From: CAZONU01 sp965370045
GTDB taxonomy: Bacteria; Planctomycetota; SZUA-567; JAKLDR01
DNA: 25,396 nucleotides
Assembly (NCBI GenBank): GCA_965370045.1
Contig: CBDUSI010000065.1
Span: 1-25,396, forward strand
Direction: 5' to 3'
The position numbers and the translations under genes are program-made. The notes beneath the pieces were generated by a model, which searched no databases, had not been told where the DNA came from, and saw only the letters and a list, made by a program, of their open reading frames with translations. Each line of letters begins with the position of its first letter. Within the stretch, counting starts at the first letter, position 1. This document shows, piece after piece, positions 7,567-15,099 of this stretch.

Positions 7567-9333
7567 CTAGCGCTTCTTGCCCTTGGCGTAGGTCTGCCAG
7601 TAGCGCTCTATCTCATCGAGGCTCTTGAAGCCGTAGTGCTTCTCCAGCGCCTTGGCCAGGCCCAGCTTGCCGATGCTCAGGCTGAAGCGGTAGTACTCCT
7701 CGGCGCCGCGGGCGGTGATGAGGTACTGGACGACGCTGGCCCCCTGGGCGTAGAAGAGGTCCGGCTTCGCCGGGTACTTCTTCATGGCGAAGAGCTCTTT
7801 GAGGGGGATGGTGCTCTCGGTCTTCAGCCGGGTGCGCAGCACCCCCGCGTAGTAGCTGCGCCGGAAGGCCAGCTCGTTGTAGACGGCCACGCCCTCGTGG
7901 AGGGCCAGCGGGTACCGCTTGGTGTACTTCACCGCGCTCATGTATGCCAGGTGGGCCAGCTCGTGGGGCAGCACGCTGTTGAGCAGCTTGGGCGCGGTCT
8001 GGTAGGTGCTGATCTTCTGGCTGACCAGCCGGGGCCCGGCGGTCCTCACCGAACTCACCCCCCCGGACCACTCCGCCTGGCCGGAGGCCTTGAGGTAGGC
8101 CTTCTTATCGCGGTAAACGTAAATTGGACACTTGCCCTTCCACAGCACGTCCGCCGGCAGCGCCATGTTGGCCCGGACGCGCTCCAGGTAGTACTCGGCG
8201 GACTGGAGCACCAGGCGGGCCAGCTTCTCGTTGTGGTGGTAGACCGTGAAGCGCGTGCCCTCCAGCTTCTGCCAGTCGCCGGAGGCGCTCTCGGTGTAGC
8301 GCTCCTTGAAGGGCTTGGCCAGGACCAGCGCCCGCCCGCCCAAGGCCTTCTTGAGCTCCTCGTGCAGCCCCTTGACCGCGTCGAGCGTGGCCCGGCCGCG
8401 CCAGCTTCGGCCCAGGCCGCGCGCGAAGTTGCCGGCCGCCGCGTCGAGCTGGCCCTTGTTGGCATGGATCAGCCCGGCCCAGTAGAGCACCCGGGGATCG
8501 GTGGGCGCGAACTCCAGCAGGGGTGCCAGGCGCTTGCCGGCCAGGGCGTAGTCCTTCTTGCCCATGGCCGCCACCACTCCGGGGATCACGCTGGAGATGA
8601 AGCGGCCCTCGACCTCGCCGGCCAGGTCGGGCTTGAGCTCCAGCGCCTTGCCGAAGAACCCCGCGGCCTCGGCGTAGCGCTTCGCGGCGTAGAACTGCTC
8701 GCCCAGCCCGCGGTAGGCGGCGGCCAGCTTGGCGGCCAGCTCCGGGCGCTTCTCGGGCGCCTCGCCCATCGCCTTGACCAGCGTGGCAACCGCCTCGCCG
8801 TAGCGCCGGGCGGCTATCGAGGCGTCGGCGCCGTCCACCAGCCTCTTCACCTCCTCGAGCTGCTCGCCGAGACGCTTGAGTCCGGCGCGGGCCTCCAGGC
8901 TGCCGGGGTCGAGCCTGGCCAGCCCCTCGAAGACCTTGCGGGCGTCGGCGTGGCGCCTGAGGATCATGTAGTGGCGCCCCTTCCGGGCGATGGCCCCGAA
9001 GTACTTCTGCCTGGCGACCTTATCGGTTGGCTGGAGCTTGACGGCCTTGCGGTACTCGCCGATGGCCACCTTCAGCTGGCCGCGGGAGGCGAAGTAGTCG
9101 CCCTGGCGCAGGTGGTACTTGAAGGTGCTCTCCTTGGTGATGCTCAGGATGCGCGAGCGCTTGAGCCGGAACGTGCCGTAGGGCACCTTGACGGTGACCG
9201 AATCGGGGGTCTCCTCGATTATCTCGCCGGTAATCTTGCGCCCGTCGACCAGCAGAATCTCGTCGGCGCGGGCGGCGGCCAGGATGGCCAGCAGCCCGGC
9301 GAGCATCAATCCCAGATGTTTCCGACGCATCAT
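7567..9333 (-). CDS. Putative secreted gluzincin metallopeptidase (peptidase MA-like) with TPR-like repeats
   Basis: A 588-residue protein with an N-terminal signal peptide (RRKHLGLMLAGLLAILAAARA), so it is predicted exported. Residues about 24-67 (ILLVDGRKITGEI, VPYGTFRLKRSRI) look like a small SH3/Sm-like beta domain. Residues about 70-330 are helical TPR-like repeats, such as FASRGQLKVAIGEYRKAV and AKRYAEAAGFFGKALELKP. The C-terminal part has a zinc motif HELAH (457-461) and a downstream glutamate in LHEGVAVYNE (Glu 480), the arrangement of peptidase MA-like gluzincins. Either of two adjacent ATG codons (9333 or 9330) may be the start, behind AAGGGGG. Its own TATAAT promoter lies upstream. 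Activity is plausible because the ligands are intact; the substrate is unknown. Confidence 0.85.
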   Translation of the reverse strand: MMRRKHLGLMLAGLLAILAAARADEILLVDGRKITGEIIEETPDSVTVKVPYGTFRLKRSRILSITKESTFKYHLRQGDYFASRGQLKVAIGEYRKAVKLQPTDKVARQKYFGAIARKGRHYMILRRHADARKVFEGLARLDPGSLEARAGLKRLGEQLEEVKRLVDGADASIAARRYGEAVATLVKAMGEAPEKRPELAAKLAAAYRGLGEQFYAAKRYAEAAGFFGKALELKPDLAGEVEGRFISSVIPGVVAAMGKKDYALAGKRLAPLLEFAPTDPRVLYWAGLIHANKGQLDAAAGNFARGLGRSWRGRATLDAVKGLHEELKKALGGRALVLAKPFKERYTESASGDWQKLEGTRFTVYHHNEKLARLVLQSAEYYLERVRANMALPADVLWKGKCPIYVYRDKKAYLKASGQAEWSGGVSSVRTAGPRLVSQKISTYQTAPKLLNSVLPHELAHLAYMSAVKYTKRYPLALHEGVAVYNELAFRRSYYAGVLRTRLKTESTIPLKELFAMKKYPAKPDLFYAQGASVVQYLITARGAEEYYRFSLSIGKLGLAKALEKHYGFKSLDEIERYWQTYAKGKKR

Positions 9334-9354
9334 TCGCCCCCTTGGCCTGTCTAT

Positions 9355-9384
9355 ATTATAACGCAAGAGCGCCCGGCACGTCAC
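9355..9384 (-). promoter_or_regulatory. Sigma70-like promoter of the metallopeptidase gene
   Basis: The minus strand carries a perfect -10 TATAAT (9355-9360) and a weaker -35 GTGACG (9379-9384) at 18-nt spacing. The expected transcript would begin about 15 nt upstream of the ATG pair. It lies in the gap after the Gfo/Idh/MocA gene, so the metallopeptidase can be expressed separately from the upstream cluster. Confidence 0.62.
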
Positions 9385-9410
9385 TAAATGTCGCGACTTG
9401 CTTTCGGCCT

Positions 9411-10685
9411 CTAGCCGAACTTGACCAGCTCGTCGATGCGCACCGGGCGCCGGCCCTCGATGGAGCGGCGCGCGGCTATTCCCACCAGGATCGACCGGGC
9501 GCCTTCTTCGCCGCCCGCGGCGGTGCCCAGGGGGTCCTTCTTCTTTCGGGGCAGAAAGCAGTCTTCCAGCAGGCGCGAGTCCCCGCCGCCGTGGCCCCCG
9601 ACGGCTTTTTCGATGGATACATCGTAGGCCTTTCCGAACTGGGGATGGACGCGGATCGCGATGTTCCTGGCCGCGCCCTCCAGCGCCGGCTGCCCGCCGG
9701 AGTTGATGTAGGCGTGCTCGTGGACGAAGAGGTCCAGCCGCCCCTTGGTGCCCACCAGCCCCAGGCGGTAGCCTTCGAAGGGCGCGTAGTTGTTGAGCGA
9801 GTAGCTCATGATCATGCCGTTGGAGTACTGCACGGTGGCCGCGCGCGTGTCCCAGATGTCGATGTCGGCGCTGAAGACGCAGCGATCCCGGAAGTAGCCG
9901 TCCTCGACTTCGGCGTCCAGGTACAGCTTCTTGAGCCGCCCGTCTTTCTTTCCGGCCAGGTCCAGGAAGAAGGCGCACTTCTTCTTGACGTCGCAGGTCA
10001 GGCAGCGCTCCCGCGGCGCGAAGGTCTCCGGCCGGTAGAAGCGTTTGCTCCCCAGGGCGAAGACCAGTTCGGGGCGCGCGCCGGTCCACCAGTTGACCAG
10101 GTCGAAGTGGTGGGTGGCCTTGTGCACCCACAGGCTGCCGGAGCTGGCCTTCTGGCGGTGCCAGCGGCGGTAGTAGTCGGCCCCGTGGGTGACGTCCAGG
10201 TACCACTGCAGCTCGACCATGGTGATCTCGCCGACGACGCCCTTCATGACCAGCTGCTTGACCTTGGTGTTGTGCGGCGCGTAGCGGTAGTTGAAGGTGA
10301 CGACCAGGTTCTTCTCGCGCCCCTTCATCGCGTCGATGATCCGCTGGCACTTGTGCTCGTCGGTGGTCATGGGCTTCTCGGTGACCACCTTGAGCCCGGC
10401 CTCCAGGCCCTTGACGATGTACAGGTCGTGAAGGTTGTCGCGGGTGGCGACCACGATGCCGTCGAGCTTTTCCTTGCTGACCATCTGCTCGAACTGGTGC
10501 GGCATGTAAAGGGGCAGCTTCGCGCCCAGCTCGCGGTTGACGTACTTCATGCGCGCCGTGTTGGAGTCCAGCAGGGCGACCAGTTTGTTGTAACGCTTGA
10601 TCCGCGGGTCCTCGCCCAGCGCCTTCCAGAACATCCGCGAGCGCCCTCCGGTGCCGATTATCGCGAAGCGCATCTTCCTGGCCAT
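9411..10685 (-). CDS. Gfo/Idh/MocA family oxidoreductase
   Basis: A 424-residue NAD(P)-dependent dehydrogenase of the Gfo/Idh/MocA family, which acts on sugars, cyclitols or their derivatives. The Rossmann start RFAIIGTGGRSRMF is at residues 6-18. The family EKP motif is in VVTEKPMTTDEHKC (Lys about 104), and the C-terminal sheet domain begins after FNYRYAPHN. KATHHFDLVNWWTG carries the histidine-aspartate pair usual at the active site. No signal peptide is seen, so it is cytoplasmic. A cysteine group CLTC-x5-C (about residues 200-250) could bind a metal. The start ATG has GAGGGA upstream. It follows the PilZ-MshEN gene by 49 nt on the same strand and may be cotranscribed with it. The substrate cannot be deduced. 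Confidence 0.93.
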   Translation of the reverse strand: MARKMRFAIIGTGGRSRMFWKALGEDPRIKRYNKLVALLDSNTARMKYVNRELGAKLPLYMPHQFEQMVSKEKLDGIVVATRDNLHDLYIVKGLEAGLKVVTEKPMTTDEHKCQRIIDAMKGREKNLVVTFNYRYAPHNTKVKQLVMKGVVGEITMVELQWYLDVTHGADYYRRWHRQKASSGSLWVHKATHHFDLVNWWTGARPELVFALGSKRFYRPETFAPRERCLTCDVKKKCAFFLDLAGKKDGRLKKLYLDAEVEDGYFRDRCVFSADIDIWDTRAATVQYSNGMIMSYSLNNYAPFEGYRLGLVGTKGRLDLFVHEHAYINSGGQPALEGAARNIAIRVHPQFGKAYDVSIEKAVGGHGGGDSRLLEDCFLPRKKKDPLGTAAGGEEGARSILVGIAARRSIEGRRPVRIDELVKFG

Positions 10686-10734
10686 TGCTCAGTTCCCTCT
10701 CATTGACTTCACCTGCACCTGAGGGCCGTGGGGG

Positions 10735-12120
10735 TCAGCTCAGGGCCATGCAGAGCTTGGTCCAGGCGCCCTCGCCACCCTCAGGGAACTGGTCTATGTA
10801 GCAGGCGATGTGGTACTCCCCGGCGTAGCCGCTGGAGCTGACGCTCAGCGGCCTGCAGCCCAGGAGCATCTGGTTGGCGAGGCCTCCGCCCTCTACCTGG
10901 ACTTCCAGGGTCAGCGCCTCGTCGCGGACGCGGTCGGCGTCAACTCCCGCGGGCAGCGGGCCGGCGATGATCATCTCGTGACTGCCCAGCTCCCGGGTGA
11001 TGCCGGTGGCCACCAGGTCGTGGACGGGGGTCCTCTTGTCCTTGTCCAGGAAGCGGTACTCCACGCGGAGCTGCACCGGGAAGCGCACCTTGGCGAAACG
11101 GGCGGGGGCCTCGAAGTTGAAGATCCGCTTGAGCCAGCGGGTCAGACCGCTCTCCGCGGCGACCACCACCCGCACCCTCCGGCCCACGGCCAGCTCCACT
11201 TCCTCCAGCGCGGGGAGCGAGGGCCGTCCGCCCATGGCCACCACCAGGGCCTGCCCATCGGCGCGCAGCGGCACGCAGTGGTGCTTGATGAACACCTCGC
11301 GGGGGAACTCGTGGGCCAGCCTGATGTCGGGCTTCTCGGCGACCAGGTCCACGTAGGGCAGGCGGGCCTGCTCGGCCAGCGCCCGGGCGATGGTCACGTC
11401 GTCGACCAGGCCCTCGGAGACCAGCTTCTGGCCGATGGGCACCTTGCCGCCCTTCTCGCGGGCCAGGAACTGCTGCAGCTTCTCCGAGGCGATGGCGCCC
11501 TGCTTTACCAGGATCTCGCCGAGGTACATCCGGCGGCGGGTGTGCCCCTCTCTTCTCGGCTCGGCGGCTGCGGGGGACGCGGTTGGCGCGGTTGGCGCGG
11601 CGGGCGCGGGGGGCGCGGTGGGGCTCGACTCGAACGGCGCCTGCCGGCTGGTCTCCGAGCGCTTGCGCACGTGGGTGGCCAGCCCGGGAGCCTTGACGGG
11701 CGTAACGGGGGCCGGTGATGGACCGCTGTCGGCGCTCCGGCTCCTGAGCTTGGTGAGCGCCAGGTCCATGAGCGTGGATTTCAAGGATTCCCGGATGGCG
11801 CTGTCCAGCCCGCAGAACTGCACGCCGGCACAGAGCTTGCCACCTTCCCAGGCCACGTGGCGGACCAGGCTCATGACCTCGAAGGCCTGCGGGACGCCGG
11901 TGATCGTGAGCCGGAAGCTGATGCTGTCTCCGTTCTCCAGGGGAAAGGGAACGTCTCTCTCCCACTCGAAGGCCAGCTTCACGCCTCCCTCGCTGACGTC
12001 CGCCACTCGGGCCTCCTCCGGCAGGTCCGCGGCTCCCTCACCGGAGATTTCCCTGGCCGAGCTGCCGTCGGAAGGCAGGCGGACATGTTCGCGGCGATTG
12101 TCGTGTTGGAAGGCCGGCAT
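10735..12120 (-). CDS. PilZ-MshEN-PilZ-like domain protein, candidate c-di-GMP receptor
   Basis: A 461-residue cytoplasmic protein with three regions. Residues 8-118 form a PilZ domain with RREHVR (RxxxR) and VADVSEGGVKLAF (DxSxxG), the two motifs known to bind c-di-GMP. Residues about 130-195 are an Ala/Pro-rich linker encoded by GC-rich low-complexity DNA. Residues about 197-335 are an MshEN/GspE N-terminal-type domain with two half motifs, LGEILVKQGAI and PIGQKLVSEGLVDD...LAEQ; in MshE this domain also binds c-di-GMP. Residues about 341-461 resemble a second, degenerate PilZ-like barrel. There is no ATPase domain. The gene is 16 nt downstream of the DUF4388-TPR gene and starts behind TAAGGAG. 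Function is unknown; a regulatory adaptor is inferred. Confidence 0.8.
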   Translation of the reverse strand: MPAFQHDNRREHVRLPSDGSSAREISGEGAADLPEEARVADVSEGGVKLAFEWERDVPFPLENGDSISFRLTITGVPQAFEVMSLVRHVAWEGGKLCAGVQFCGLDSAIRESLKSTLMDLALTKLRSRSADSGPSPAPVTPVKAPGLATHVRKRSETSRQAPFESSPTAPPAPAAPTAPTASPAAAEPRREGHTRRRMYLGEILVKQGAIASEKLQQFLAREKGGKVPIGQKLVSEGLVDDVTIARALAEQARLPYVDLVAEKPDIRLAHEFPREVFIKHHCVPLRADGQALVVAMGGRPSLPALEEVELAVGRRVRVVVAAESGLTRWLKRIFNFEAPARFAKVRFPVQLRVEYRFLDKDKRTPVHDLVATGITRELGSHEMIIAGPLPAGVDADRVRDEALTLEVQVEGGGLANQMLLGCRPLSVSSSGYAGEYHIACYIDQFPEGGEGAWTKLCMALS

Positions 12121-12136
12121 GAAAAGCTCCTTAGTG

Positions 12137-14422
12137 CTAATCGTCCCCGAACTGCTGGCGCAGTTGATTGAGCGCCTCGGCGCTCTCGGTGTCGTCGGGG
12201 TTCAGTTCCAGTCCGAACTCCAGGTAGGTCCGGGCCATTCCGAAGTCGGTGCGTTCGAGCGAGAGCAGGCCGGCCCGCTTGTAGTGCTTCGCCGCCGCCC
12301 GCGGAGAGTTCCGGGCCTCGAGTATGGCCGCCAGGAAGCGGTGGGCGTCGACGCTGTCCCCGGCGGCCTCCAGCACTTCCTTGAAGACCTCCTCGGCCTC
12401 CTCCAGCAGTCCGGCGCCCATGTACATCAGGGCCGCGGAGAGCATCTTCTCGGTGGCCGCCTCCTTCTCGCCGCTGGCCAGCAGCCCCTCGCCCAGGAGG
12501 ACGTGGGCTTCCATGTAGAAGGGGTCCAACTCCAGAAGGCGCTCGGCGACCCGCGCGCCGGTCTCGAAGTCCTCCTGCTGCCAGGCGGCGCGGCAGATCC
12601 CCTGCAACTCGGCCTTGGCCTTTTCTCCCCCGCCCTGCTCGGCGAGGTGGCACTTGGCCAGGCGCTCCCGGTATCCCAGGAGGTCCGGGTAGAGATCGGC
12701 CAGGCGGCTCAGAGCGGAGACGATCTTCTCGCGGTTCTCGGCCTTCTCGTATATGACCAGGAGCTTGTCGAACTCGACCAGGGCCTTGTCGCGATCCTCG
12801 CGGGCCGCGTAGGTCTCGGCCAGCCACTCGTGCGAGCTGGTGTTCTCCGGGTCGATCTCGGCCACCCGCCGGTGGATCTTGAGGACGAAGGGCAGGTTGA
12901 CGGCGTCGCTGAACACCCCGGTGCGCGACAGGATGTCGGCGAGCTTGGTGTACTCGGCCACGGCCTCGTCGGTGCGATCCACCTGTATCAGGCACTCGGC
13001 CAGCTGCAGGCGGGCCTCCAGGCACTCCTCGTCGATCTCATCGAGGATCTTGCGGAAGGTGCGAATCGCGTCCCCGATCTCGCCGCGGGCCAGGTAGGCG
13101 TCGGCCAGTTTCTCGTACTCGATGAGCGCCTCGGTGCGCTCGGCGGTGGCCAGGCGGATGCGCGCGTCCATCTCGGTCAGTTCGTAGTCGTCGGGAAGCA
13201 GCTCGCGCAGCTTGGCGAGCACCTCGCCGGCGCGGTCCAGCACCCCGCCGCTCTCGTACATCACGACCAGCTCTCGGCCGACGGTGATCAACTGGTCGTC
13301 GTCGCCGGTTTCCAGCAGGCACTTGAACAACTTGGCGCGGTGCTCGGGCTCCTCGGGATCGACCTCCACCAGTCGCTGGCAAGCCCGGCCGGCCTCCATG
13401 TAGCGCGAGTCGGCCATGCTTTCCCTGACGTAGCCGAGGAGATGACTGCGGGCCTCCTCGATGTCGCCGAGCGCCTCGTGGGCGGCGGCTATGCGCACCG
13501 GCAGGTCGGAGCGCGTGCGGTCCATAACCTGGGCCCGCAGGTAGAGCTTGAGGGCCTTGGCCCAGTCCCCCTTTGCGGAAGCCATGCCCCCCAGCTGGAT
13601 CAGCGGGCCGGCCCGCCGGGCCTGGATGTAACCGGTGTTGGCCATCTCCACGAGGGTCTTGCAGGCTTCGAAGCTGGTCAGGCCGGAGGCCTCGACTATT
13701 TCCGAGACGTCGCGGTAGCCGTCGACCAGCACGGCGAGCTCCCGCTCAGCCGGCTCGGAGAGGTGCTCGGGCACCTCGCGGACCAGCTCGAAGACCTCCC
13801 GGACGGGGTCGAAGGTCTGCTGGATGCGCTCCCACTCGTCGGCGCGGCGGGCGGCCTCCAGCAGGACGCCGTCGACCACCACCCCCCGCGAGAACTCGGC
13901 GAGGGCGGGGTCCAGCGCCGGCTCCAGAATCCGCTCGGGGAAGAACTCGCAGCGCACGTCGCTCCAGGCCAGGGCGTCGGTGGTCCGCTCGACGACCAGG
14001 CTGACCAGCATGCGTTCAATCTCGCGCTCTTCCAGGCGTTCCTGGGCGATGAGAACCTGCATCATGGAGCGGTCGGAGGACCGGGCCGCCTCGCGGGCCT
14101 CGGCCAGGTCCTCGCGGGTCAGCTTGCGGTACTTGCTCATGGCCTCTTCGAGAAGATCGAGGCCGGCCGAGACCGGGTTGACCAGGCGCAGCGTGCCGTC
14201 CTTGAAATACACGAACATCGCCTCGCCGCTGGGGCGGGCCGCCTTGAGCGTTCCGGTGCGGCGGTTGGCGCCCAGCGCCTGGAGGATTGAGGCCAGGTCC
14301 AGGATATTGAGGTCGGCCTGGACCTCGGCCTCCTCGCCGCTCGACGGGTCCGGGGTCTGGTGATCCGGGTCTGCCGAAGTGCCGTTGACCAGGATGTCCT
14401 CGGCCTCGAGGTTGGTCATCAT
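12137..14422 (-). CDS. DUF4388 domain protein with TPR repeats
   Basis: A 761-residue protein without signal peptide or membrane segment. Residues about 35-165 fit DUF4388 (also called PATAN): LNILDLASILQALGANRRTGTL, then MFVYFKDGTLRLV and a helical tail. This domain occurs in bacterial signalling proteins, including ones tied to gliding and type IV pili. From about residue 270 to the end there are many TPR-like units, for example ASAKGDWAKALKLYLRAQV and YLEFGLELNPDDTESAEAL. It is probably a scaffold. The start may be either of two adjacent ATG codons (14422 or 14419); GAGGA spacing favours the second. The PilZ-MshEN gene follows after 16 nt, so the two products are likely made together. A possible promoter lies about 55 nt upstream. 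Confidence 0.85.
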   Translation of the reverse strand: MMTNLEAEDILVNGTSADPDHQTPDPSSGEEAEVQADLNILDLASILQALGANRRTGTLKAARPSGEAMFVYFKDGTLRLVNPVSAGLDLLEEAMSKYRKLTREDLAEAREAARSSDRSMMQVLIAQERLEEREIERMLVSLVVERTTDALAWSDVRCEFFPERILEPALDPALAEFSRGVVVDGVLLEAARRADEWERIQQTFDPVREVFELVREVPEHLSEPAERELAVLVDGYRDVSEIVEASGLTSFEACKTLVEMANTGYIQARRAGPLIQLGGMASAKGDWAKALKLYLRAQVMDRTRSDLPVRIAAAHEALGDIEEARSHLLGYVRESMADSRYMEAGRACQRLVEVDPEEPEHRAKLFKCLLETGDDDQLITVGRELVVMYESGGVLDRAGEVLAKLRELLPDDYELTEMDARIRLATAERTEALIEYEKLADAYLARGEIGDAIRTFRKILDEIDEECLEARLQLAECLIQVDRTDEAVAEYTKLADILSRTGVFSDAVNLPFVLKIHRRVAEIDPENTSSHEWLAETYAAREDRDKALVEFDKLLVIYEKAENREKIVSALSRLADLYPDLLGYRERLAKCHLAEQGGGEKAKAELQGICRAAWQQEDFETGARVAERLLELDPFYMEAHVLLGEGLLASGEKEAATEKMLSAALMYMGAGLLEEAEEVFKEVLEAAGDSVDAHRFLAAILEARNSPRAAAKHYKRAGLLSLERTDFGMARTYLEFGLELNPDDTESAEALNQLRQQFGDD

Positions 14423-14477
14423 CGATCCTCTGCCGTCCCGCCCCGAACTCAGGACCGAAGGACGGCTGCGGCCCCGA

Positions 14478-14486
14478 ATTCTATCA
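14478..14486 (-). promoter_or_regulatory. Possible extended -10 promoter of the DUF4388-TPR operon
   Basis: The minus strand reads TGATAGAAT, a TAGAAT -10 box with the upstream TG of an extended -10 element. No convincing -35 box is visible at 17-18 nt. It lies in the 111-nt gap between the STAS gene and the DUF4388-TPR gene. Confidence 0.42.
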
Positions 14487-14533
14487 CGCGGGTATCGGCC
14501 GCGCCATTGCCGAAAAACGCCCCCGGACGGGAA

Positions 14534-14932
14534 CTAGCTTCGCGGACGTGGCTTCCAGCGGGACTCGCTTCCCGGCGCGCTCTTCTCACCGATCTGGGCC
14601 GGATCCCGGCCGTCGGTGACTATTTCCAGAAGGTCGTTGCCCAGCAGCGTACGGAATACCTCCCCGACCTGCCCGGAGGCCAGCACGGTGAAGCGCCGGC
14701 CGTTGCTCTCGGCCCGGGAGCCCAACTGCAGGGCTTCGCCGATGAATACGCTCAGCACCCGATGCAGCTTGCGGAGGTCGAGGATCAGGTGTTTCTGCTT
14801 GCTGTCCAGCAGCCTGGCGCAGGACTTGACGAACCGGTCCCAGTCGGCCATCTCCACCGAGTCGCGGCTGATTTCGAGGACCGCCATGCCCTTCTCGGGA
14901 AGCTCGGTAAGGGCCAGGAAGTCCTCGGTCAT
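14534..14932 (-). CDS. STAS domain protein (anti-anti-sigma factor-like)
   Basis: A 132-residue single STAS domain. Visible markers are HLILDLRKLHRVLSVFIGEAL, with Ser about residue 61 in the position usually phosphorylated in SpoIIAA-like proteins, followed by GRRFTVLASGQVGEVFRTLLG and LEIV. Such proteins switch partners when phosphorylated by a kinase, classically releasing a sigma factor or controlling a signalling complex. The sequence before the serine is LHRVL rather than the common D-x-S, so regulation may differ. The ATG overlaps the TGA of the small upstream frame as ATGA, and GAGGAG lies 5 nt upstream. It is downstream of the large Ser/Thr kinase, which could be its modifier; that is inference. 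The C-terminus ends in a basic tail SRWKPRPRS. Confidence 0.85.
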   Translation of the reverse strand: MTEDFLALTELPEKGMAVLEISRDSVEMADWDRFVKSCARLLDSKQKHLILDLRKLHRVLSVFIGEALQLGSRAESNGRRFTVLASGQVGEVFRTLLGNDLLEIVTDGRDPAQIGEKSAPGSESRWKPRPRS

Positions 14933-15084
14933 GGGGGCTCCTCTACTTGCGCGCGCCGGCGCGTTCGATCTTGAGCGTCCAGACGTCGCCGTAGTCCTTC
15001 ACCCAACCGCAGCGCCAGGGAGAGGAGAAGAGTGAGCGCCACGCCCCACAGCACGTAGATGCGCTTGGAGCGTTTCTTCTCCAC
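14929..15084 (-). CDS. Small predicted membrane protein, 51 residues, possibly truncated
   Basis: A GTG-initiated frame with GAGGG 7 nt upstream. It encodes a basic head (EKKRSKR), one hydrophobic segment (IYVLWGVALTLLLSLAL) and then a basic arginine-rich tail. The frame ends in ATGA overlap with the STAS start, the usual mark of translational coupling. It is in the same frame as the kinase and begins six codons after its stop. I suspect it is the preserved N-terminus of a larger membrane protein: from about 15002 another frame encodes a kelch-protein-like ending. In that case the arginine-rich tail is out-of-frame sequence. It may still be made as a small peptide. No homologue is recognised. 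Confidence 0.45.
   Translation of the reverse strand: MEKKRSKRIYVLWGVALTLLLSLALRLGEGLRRRLDAQDRTRRRAQVEEPP
14943..15002 (-). pseudogene. Remnant C-terminus of a kelch-type protein
   Basis: In the +1 frame relative to the small membrane protein, the minus strand reads VKDYGDVWTLKIERAGARK then TAG. This resembles the C-terminus of the neighbouring kinase, KGQTWICKIERVKKK, in the order W-x-x-K-I-E-R plus a basic tail. No start codon or upstream domain fits this frame. It therefore looks like the last strand of a second kelch-like protein whose middle was deleted. Confidence 0.45.
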
Positions 15085-15099
15085 AGCCTGGCCCTCGGT

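Noticed and set aside
11576..11630. GC-rich short repeats (GGCGCGG units) as a regulatory array
   Set aside because: They encode the Ala/Pro linker of the PilZ protein, so coding low complexity explains them.
10735..14422. Type IV pilus or type II secretion operon
   Set aside because: The MshEN and DUF4388 domains suggest a link, but no ATPase, pilin, secretin or platform gene is present in the window.
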